In this document: positions 58,237 through 64,000 of the stretch, in pieces
Layout: each line of letters opens with the position of its first letter
Position numbering within the stretch: the stretch's first letter is position 1
NCBI RefSeq assembly: GCF_900115055.1
Contig: NZ_FOVD01000011.1
Coordinates: 48,749 to 112,748 of the forward strand
DNA from: Chryseobacterium oleae
Lineage (GTDB): Bacteria > Bacteroidota > Bacteroidia > Flavobacteriales > Weeksellaceae
DNA: 64,000 nt
Direction: 5' to 3'
Notes under the pieces: model-generated
The model's database searches: none
Told to the model about the DNA's origin: nothing
Seen by the model: only the letters and a program-made list of their open reading frames with translations
Made by a program: the position numbers and the translations under genes

Positions 58237-60519
58237 CTAAAGTTTATACGTCAGTGTGAAGTAGTAATTTCTCGGAGTAATAGGGTTTACCGAATAATTT
58301 TCGTGTACGTTATAATTAACCACATCGAATAGGTTACCCACTTTCCCTTGAATAGAGAATTTTTTCCACTCGTAGCCTACAGAAACGGTTACTGTGGTGT
58401 AATCTTTTAATTCAAACATTCTGCTTACATCCTTTCTGGTGACATTGGTAGATTTTGAGTCATTCCAACCCGCTATTCTGTCACCGATATAGTAAATACC
58501 GGCTCCTACTTTTAATCCTTTTGCATATTTGGTGAATTTATAAAACACAGATGCATTGGCTGTAGTGGCTGGAGTTCTTACCAGTCTTTGTTTTTCTACG
58601 TATCCTTTTTCAGGGGTATCCAGATAAACTGAATTATTATAGGAGAAACCACCTATGATAGAAAGGTTTTCTGTAGGATTTCCTGTGATGTCTACCTCAA
58701 CACCACGGCTTCTCATTTTTCCCGCAAATTCCTTAAGGTTAGTGTCAGGTGTCTGTACAGTTCCTGTGTTATCTACGTAAAAGAAGTTCTGGTAGTTGTT
58801 ATTTTGTAAAATCTGATATACCGTAAGGTTAATAGCCAGAGCGTTATTCCAAAGGTTTTTCTTTGCCCCGATTTCGTACTGATCAATGGTAGTTGGGTTG
58901 ATACCTTGCTTCTGAAGATTATTGACTCTGTCTCTCACCTGCGCAACCGTACCTGAAGTGTTTAAAGAGCCAACTCCATCAGACATATATCCTGCATTGG
59001 AAACAAATGAATTGGTATAAGTGGCGAATACAGATAGATTATCATTAGGCATATAAACCACCCCTAACTTTGGAGAGAATGCCTGATCAGAAGTTGAAGA
59101 GTTAGGGGCAAAGCTTTTATCCAAAGGCTTTGTTGCCGTTGCATAAGTAGTCTTTATAGAAGGCATATTTTCTACATAAGACCAACGAACACCAGCGATC
59201 ACTTTAAACTGCTTGGTCAGACTTATATAATCCTGTACATAAACACCCGCTCTTCTTGTATTGATTCTCGTTAGTGAATTTTCACCACTGTCCGGCATTG
59301 CAACATTTCCCCATGTTGAAGGATCATCAAGGAACAGAACATTAACAGGAGCAATAACATTATAAGCGTAAGCATCTGCCTGGTTGTAATCAGCATCAGC
59401 ACCGATTAATACTTTATGATTAATTGATCCGGTATTAAATTCTCCGTTGATATTCACCTGTGCAGAACCATATTTACTTCTGTTGTTGGTTTTATTAAAA
59501 GGTCTTGTCCATGACAGACGGGTTTCAGATACTTTTTTATCATATCCCCATTGCACACGCTCGGATGAGAAATAATCTTTTACATAGTTTTGATAAGAGG
59601 CAACCGCATTTAATGTCCAGTTGGTACTTATTTGATGATTGAAGGTCACATTCGCAGAAGCCTGTTCTACATTTTGATATTGCCAGTCGGTACCAAAAAA
59701 TGTATTTCTATCCACATAATTGTTCAAAGAATAGCTCAGATCTTTATTGGTGATAGAACCAATCCCGAAATCCGGAGTGAAATTATTCTTCAGATAATCC
59801 GCTTCTACAATCAACTGAGATTTCGAACTTAAATTAAATAAGATAGAAGGATTGAAATAATATTTCTCAGATTGTACCACATCTCTGAAACTTTCGGCAT
59901 ATTCATAAGCACCGTTTACTCTGAATGCAATATTTTTAGATATCGGACCATAAAGATCAACAGTAGGTTTATATGAATTCCAGCTTCCTCCGTTGAGTCC
60001 TATGCTTCCTCCGAAATTAAATTTAGGCTTTTTGGTGATCATATTGATGATTCCTCCTGCAGCCGTATTTCCGTAAAGCATCGCATTAGCTCCTTTCAAT
60101 ACCTCAACTCTTTCCAAACCGCTTACTTCAGGAAATACTCCGCTGTTAACTCTCGTTCCGTTTTTAAAAACGTTATCGTTACCTAAAATAAAACCACGGC
60201 CTCCAAAACTGTCCTGAGAATTTCCTCTGGATGAAGTCACGTACATACCGTTGATATTCTGAATAACATCACTCAGTTGTTTTGCCTGTTGCTGCTCAAT
60301 GATTTCGTGGGTTACGATTGAGATGGCCTGAGGATTTTCCATTACCGTAAGTGCTGACTTCGTAGATAATGTTCTTGCCTGGTTGGGATTTCCTGTTTTG
60401 TGAAGATTAATGTCTTCAATGGTTTGAGACCTGATGGTATCGGTTTCAAGGTTTTTCATCTGCGCACTTACAGATAAGGCGGCCAATAAAAAACCTAAAG
60501 AAGCTAGTTGTTTTTTCAT
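58237..60519 (-). CDS. TonB-dependent siderophore receptor
   Basis: Imports iron-siderophore complexes through the outer membrane. 760 residues, signal peptide MKKQLASLGFLLAALSVSAQ. Plug domain at about 50-170: NPQAISIVTHEIIEQQQAKQ, RGFILGNDNVFKNGTR, VEVLKGANAMLYGNTAAGG. Barrel to the end, closing NPITPRNYYFTLTYKL with terminal aromatic-type sequence. Matches TIGR01783-type receptors. No carboxypeptidase-like domain typical of SusC. Operon with the PepSY-type gene. Confidence 0.92.
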   Translation of the reverse strand: MKKQLASLGFLLAALSVSAQMKNLETDTIRSQTIEDINLHKTGNPNQARTLSTKSALTVMENPQAISIVTHEIIEQQQAKQLSDVIQNINGMYVTSSRGNSQDSFGGRGFILGNDNVFKNGTRVNSGVFPEVSGLERVEVLKGANAMLYGNTAAGGIINMITKKPKFNFGGSIGLNGGSWNSYKPTVDLYGPISKNIAFRVNGAYEYAESFRDVVQSEKYYFNPSILFNLSSKSQLIVEADYLKNNFTPDFGIGSITNKDLSYSLNNYVDRNTFFGTDWQYQNVEQASANVTFNHQISTNWTLNAVASYQNYVKDYFSSERVQWGYDKKVSETRLSWTRPFNKTNNRSKYGSAQVNINGEFNTGSINHKVLIGADADYNQADAYAYNVIAPVNVLFLDDPSTWGNVAMPDSGENSLTRINTRRAGVYVQDYISLTKQFKVIAGVRWSYVENMPSIKTTYATATKPLDKSFAPNSSTSDQAFSPKLGVVYMPNDNLSVFATYTNSFVSNAGYMSDGVGSLNTSGTVAQVRDRVNNLQKQGINPTTIDQYEIGAKKNLWNNALAINLTVYQILQNNNYQNFFYVDNTGTVQTPDTNLKEFAGKMRSRGVEVDITGNPTENLSIIGGFSYNNSVYLDTPEKGYVEKQRLVRTPATTANASVFYKFTKYAKGLKVGAGIYYIGDRIAGWNDSKSTNVTRKDVSRMFELKDYTTVTVSVGYEWKKFSIQGKVGNLFDVVNYNVHENYSVNPITPRNYYFTLTYKL

Positions 60520-60682
60520 TTCTTATTTTTATGTAGAACAGTTTTAAATAGCGGCAAAAATAAGAATTCGCAAAGGATTAATTTAGAATTAATAAAAATA
60601 ATAAAATGATTTTTGTCATACTTTGAAGATGTGATAAAAATACCAGTTGCTGTCAAAGGCTTTTAAACTGAGGATTATTGAA

Positions 60683-60690
60683 TATATTTG
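60683..60690 (+). promoter_or_regulatory. -7 element of the oxidoreductase gene
   Basis: TATATTTG, 17 bases before the ATG at 60,708; it rules out the earlier in-frame start at 60,678. Confidence 0.6.
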
Positions 60691-60707
60691 TTAAAAAATA
60701 TATACAT

Positions 60708-61763
60708 ATGCAATTGGTAAAAGCAGGACTTTGTGCCTTTGGAATGAGCGGAAAAGTATTTCATGCTCCGTTTTTGAAAGAACATCCGGGATTTTTTATG
60801 GCTGCTATCGTAGAAAGAAGCAAGGAAGAATCTAAAGAAAAATATCCGGAAGCTACCATTTACCGTTCGGTAGAGGAGATGCTTCAGCATGCAGATATTG
60901 AACTTGTGATCATCAATACTCCCGTGCAGACGCATTTTGAATATGCTAAAATGGCACTTGAGGCCGGGAAAAATATTATCGTTGAAAAACCTTTTACAGT
61001 AACCGTTTCTGAAGCAGAACAGCTTGTAAGTGTGGCTGAAGAAAAAGGATTGTTTGTAAGCGTCTACCAAAACAGAAGATTTGACCGCGATTTTTTACAG
61101 GTTCATAAAATATTGAATGAAGGAAAATTAGGGGAGATCAAAGAAGCCGAGATCCGTTTCGACAGATTCCGTACAACGCCGAGCGGAAAACAGCACAAAG
61201 AAGACCCTCAGCAGACAGGTTCGGGATCACTTCACGATTTGGGAGCTCATCTTGTAGATCAGGCGGTGCAGTATTTCGGATATCCTGAAAAGCTTTTTGC
61301 AGATGTGTTTTCGATGAAAGGCGAAGAATACGCCAATGACTATTTTGAGATCTTATTATATTATAAGAATAATTTAAGAGTGAGACTAAAATCATCGGTC
61401 TTTACGAAAGAAGCACACCATGCTTATAATATTCATGGAGAAAAAGGAAGTTTCCTGCAGGAAAGAACCGATAATCAGGAAAATGAACTGGTGGCCGGAT
61501 CTATACCTGTTTACGGGAATGAATGGACGAAGCCATTAGAGGGAACAGACGGAATTTTAAATTATTTGAATGAAAATTCAGAAACAGAAAGAATACTCAC
61601 TTCCAGCGATCCCGGAAATTATATGGATTATTACCAACAGATCTATGAATATATTGTCTTTGGATATGCATTGCCGTCTCAGGGAAGAGAAGTGGTTCAA
61701 AATATGAAGATCATTGACGCTTCTTTGGAGAGTTCGAAAGGGGAGAAAGTGGTTTATTTATAG
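60708..61763 (+). CDS. Gfo/Idh/MocA family oxidoreductase
   Basis: 351 residues. N-terminal Rossmann fold with GMSGKVFHAPFL (11-22, an alternative glycine loop), NTPVQTHFEYAKMALEAGK and VEKPFTVT (about 92-99, catalytic Lys of the EKP motif). The C-terminal substrate domain has GSGSLHDLGAHLVDQAVQYFG near 179-199, with the His/Asp of the family. NAD(P)-dependent sugar or polyol oxidation is likely; substrate unknown. Confidence 0.85.
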   Translation: MQLVKAGLCAFGMSGKVFHAPFLKEHPGFFMAAIVERSKEESKEKYPEATIYRSVEEMLQHADIELVIINTPVQTHFEYAKMALEAGKNIIVEKPFTVTVSEAEQLVSVAEEKGLFVSVYQNRRFDRDFLQVHKILNEGKLGEIKEAEIRFDRFRTTPSGKQHKEDPQQTGSGSLHDLGAHLVDQAVQYFGYPEKLFADVFSMKGEEYANDYFEILLYYKNNLRVRLKSSVFTKEAHHAYNIHGEKGSFLQERTDNQENELVAGSIPVYGNEWTKPLEGTDGILNYLNENSETERILTSSDPGNYMDYYQQIYEYIVFGYALPSQGREVVQNMKIIDASLESSKGEKVVYL

Positions 61764-61779
61764 GAGAGTCTGAGAGTAG

Positions 61780-61852
61780 GAGGGTTGGAGTGTTTTAGAG
61801 TAAAAGCGTTGGGTATAAACCCTAATACACTCTTACTCTAAAACCCTCTAAC
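61780..61852. terminator. Large hairpin between convergent genes
   Basis: GTTTTAGAGTAA pairs with TTACTCTAAAAC, reinforced by outer GAGGG/CCCTC pairs, around a loop of about 25 bases. Likely bidirectional terminator. Confidence 0.6.
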
Positions 61853-61856
61853 TTAT

Positions 61857-63749
61857 TTATATTTCCTGAAGCTCCAGCCATCTCATCTCATATCCCTCCA
61901 GCTTTTCAGAAATGGTTTCCAGTTCCGCAGAGAGCTTGGCTACCTTTTCGTATTCCGTTTCGTTATTGAGCTGATCCATGATCTTGGCACGTTTTTCTTC
62001 AAGTTCAGGCATTTCTTTTTCTATCGTTTCCAGTTCTCTCTGTTCCTTGAAAGACATTTTTCTTTTTGGGGTAGCAGGTTGAGAAACCTCTGGTGCTGCT
62101 ACAACAATTTCTTTTACAGGTTCCGGTTTAGATACCGCATTTTTTCCCTGTGCATCCTCACGGCTTTTCGCTTCTCTGTATTCTGAGAAAGTTCCTATAA
62201 AATCTCTGATTTTTCCGTCTCCCTCAAAAGCCAGAACATGGTCGATAATTCTGTCCATGAAATACCTGTCGTGAGAAACAATAATCAAACTTCCCTGGAA
62301 ATTCAGCAGGAAATTTTCCAGTACAGTCAATGTAGGAAGATCCAGGTCATTGGTAGGCTCATCAAAGATCAGGAAGTTAGGGTTCTGATACAGGATGTAC
62401 ATCAGGTGCAACCTTCTTTTTTCACCACCCGAAAGTTTTGAAATAGGCGAATATTGCGTCTGATCATCAAATAAGAATAATCTTAGGAACTGCGATGCAG
62501 AGATCGTTTTCCCATTAGCTAAAGGAAAGTTCTCAGAAATTTCTTTAATGAAATCAATGACTCTTTCGTCTTCTTTATACTTCAGTCCTTTTTGTGAGAA
62601 ATAGCCGAACTTGATCGTTTCTCCGGTTTCAATCTCTCCGGAATCTTTGGGTTCAAGTCCCTGGATAATGTTCAGTAAAGTAGATTTTCCAGCACCATTT
62701 TTTCCTACGATTCCTACTTTCTCACCTCTCTGAAACTGATAGCTGAAATCTTTTAATAATAATTTATCACCATAGCTTTTAGAAATATCTCTAAGCTCCA
62801 GAATTTTGTTTCCAAGCCTTTTCATTTCGAAATCGAGTTCCAGAGATTCTTTTCTTGTATCGGTTTTCGCTATTTTTTCAGTTTCGTAAAAGTCATCCTG
62901 TCTGGATTTCGATTTTGTCGTTCTCGCTTTGGGCTGTCTTCTCATCCATTCCAGTTCTTTTCTGTAAAGATTATTGGCTTTGTCGATGGTAGAATTCATA
63001 TTGTCCTCACGAATCATTTTGTTTTCAAGATAAGTTGCGTAAGAACCATTATGGAAATACAGGTTTTTATCCTCCATTTCCCAGATAATTCCACAAACTG
63101 CATCCAGGAAATACCTGTCGTGAGTGACCAGGATTAATGTAATTTTTGCTTTACTCAGATAGCTTTCCAGCCATTCTACCATTTCCACATCAAGGTGGTT
63201 GGTAGGCTCATCCATGATCAGAAGAGTATGACGGTGCTCCGCTCTGGTTTCAGTCAGTAATTTGGCCAAAGCCACACGTTTGATCTGCCCTCCGGAAAGA
63301 GTTCCCATTTTGGCCTCCAGATCCGTGATTTTCAGCTGGGAAAGAATTTGTTTCATATCATTCTCCAGATCCCACGCTTTGTGAATTTCCATTTCAGCCA
63401 GAGCCTTTTCAATGAAATCATAATCTGTGGAAAGCAGTGATTTATGATAATTTTTCAGAGCCTGAATGGGTGCAGAATCCAGAGTCATCATAAACTCGTC
63501 AATGGTCAGATCAGAATCAAACTCGATTTCCTGGTCGAATAAAACCACCTGGATGTCTTTATTAATAGTTACAGTTCCGCTGTCTGCAATTTCTTTCCCC
63601 ATTAATATTTTAAGAAGGGTAGACTTTCCGCTTCCGTTTTTGGCAACGATGGCTATTTTGTCACCCTCATTAACGTGAAAGGAGATGTTTTCGAACAAAA
63701 CTTTGATGCCATAAGATTTAGTAAGATTTTCGACAGAAACGTAATTCAT
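61857..63749 (-). CDS. ABC-F family ATPase (Uup-like)
   Basis: 630 residues from the Met at 63,749 (MNYVSVENLTKSYG). Two ABC domains: Walker A GSGKSTLLK near 39-47 and GAGKSTLLN near 355-363, signatures LSGGQIKRVAL and LSGGEKRRLHL, Walker B LLIMDEPTNHLD and LIFDEPTNDLD. The linker KARTTKSKSRQDDFYETEK lies between. A C-terminal coiled coil (about 560-630) matches the Uup group, which acts on ribosomes or DNA. Not a transporter: no membrane segments. Confidence 0.9.
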   Translation of the reverse strand: MNYVSVENLTKSYGIKVLFENISFHVNEGDKIAIVAKNGSGKSTLLKILMGKEIADSGTVTINKDIQVVLFDQEIEFDSDLTIDEFMMTLDSAPIQALKNYHKSLLSTDYDFIEKALAEMEIHKAWDLENDMKQILSQLKITDLEAKMGTLSGGQIKRVALAKLLTETRAEHRHTLLIMDEPTNHLDVEMVEWLESYLSKAKITLILVTHDRYFLDAVCGIIWEMEDKNLYFHNGSYATYLENKMIREDNMNSTIDKANNLYRKELEWMRRQPKARTTKSKSRQDDFYETEKIAKTDTRKESLELDFEMKRLGNKILELRDISKSYGDKLLLKDFSYQFQRGEKVGIVGKNGAGKSTLLNIIQGLEPKDSGEIETGETIKFGYFSQKGLKYKEDERVIDFIKEISENFPLANGKTISASQFLRLFLFDDQTQYSPISKLSGGEKRRLHLMYILYQNPNFLIFDEPTNDLDLPTLTVLENFLLNFQGSLIIVSHDRYFMDRIIDHVLAFEGDGKIRDFIGTFSEYREAKSREDAQGKNAVSKPEPVKEIVVAAPEVSQPATPKRKMSFKEQRELETIEKEMPELEEKRAKIMDQLNNETEYEKVAKLSAELETISEKLEGYEMRWLELQEI

Positions 63750-63791
63750 TGGAATGTAATGGTTTGATATTGATTTTTTATTCAGCGGCAA

Positions 63792-64000
63792 AAGTACGAA
63801 AATGTAACTAGAAAAGTTTGACCTAATGAAGTGAATTAGGGGTAAGAAAATTAATATCAGGTGGCTGGAAGATGGAAGTGGGAATAAGGAGGCAGGAAGG
63901 TACCCTGTGATAAGTTTGTTTATTAGGATAACGCTCTTAAAAAAGTTAAAATATCTTTGGAATATTAATCATTGGAAAAAGCAATAGGAAAAAGATAGAA
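63792..64000. other. Right edge of the window
   Basis: No gene is visible in these bases; the sequence is cut by the window. Confidence 0.5.

Overview
The window looks like the chromosome of a Chryseobacterium-like flavobacterium (Bacteroidota). The base composition is AT-rich, and promoters follow the Bacteroidota TTG-N19-TAnnTTTG pattern (for example before both tRNA-Gln genes). The core proteins (HtpG, RecA, GapA, PfkA, class II HMG-CoA reductase, SucC, LemA/GIDE operon, TonB-dependent siderophore receptor) are flavobacterial in type.

Bases 1-16,080 are a polymorphic-toxin tip array. The window opens inside the 3' end of an Rhs/YD-repeat protein with a pretoxin Hint domain, an unrecognised toxin tip and its immunity gene. 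After it come about 14 kb of displaced tips (papain-like, nucleotidyltransferase-like, HNH-like, membrane-type) and their immunity genes: SUKH, DUF4375, DUF6882, an EF-Tu-domain-3 look-alike, a DarG-type macro domain and small membrane proteins. Most toxin pieces lack a start, carry nonsense codons or are frameshifted, while most immunity genes are open. A block of about 1.25 kb is present twice (4,273-5,520 and 9,892-11,107).

Bases ~16,080-23,560 look like an integrative mobilizable element: a possible oriT, a MobV relaxase, an XRE regulator with a palindromic operator, a candidate small RNA, and a large serine recombinase whose frame runs antisense through a tRNA-Gln gene. Its cargo is the most interesting part of the window. 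An ECF-type sigma factor gene (19,484-20,365) overlaps a gene for a TnpB/Cas12f-like protein (20,301-21,395). All three RuvC catalytic acids of that protein are replaced or missing, and the zinc ribbon is gone. Directly downstream is a run of three hairpins ending in ATACAAC, which fits a guide-RNA scaffold followed by one guide. The likely job is RNA-guided recruitment of a sigma factor, that is, RNA-guided transcription activation. I recall recent reports of such dCas12f-sigma pairs in Bacteroidota but cannot verify them here.

Bases 23,563-64,000 are chromosomal: two tRNA-Gln copies, menE, arfB, a Gre-type factor, a deoxyhypusine-synthase-like protein, an alkyltransferase-like protein without the active cysteine, a LemA/GIDE membrane operon, htpG, recA, an MpaB-type oxygenase, glycolytic gapA-pfkA, an AlkD-like protein, a TIGR03915/TIGR03916-type DNA-repair pair, mvaA, sucC, an MscS channel, a peroxiredoxin, iron-uptake genes and an ABC-F ATPase. 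Intergenic spaces hold REP-like palindromes, a 345-bp element with 25-bp perfect inverted ends, three perfect DnaA boxes and candidate small peptides.
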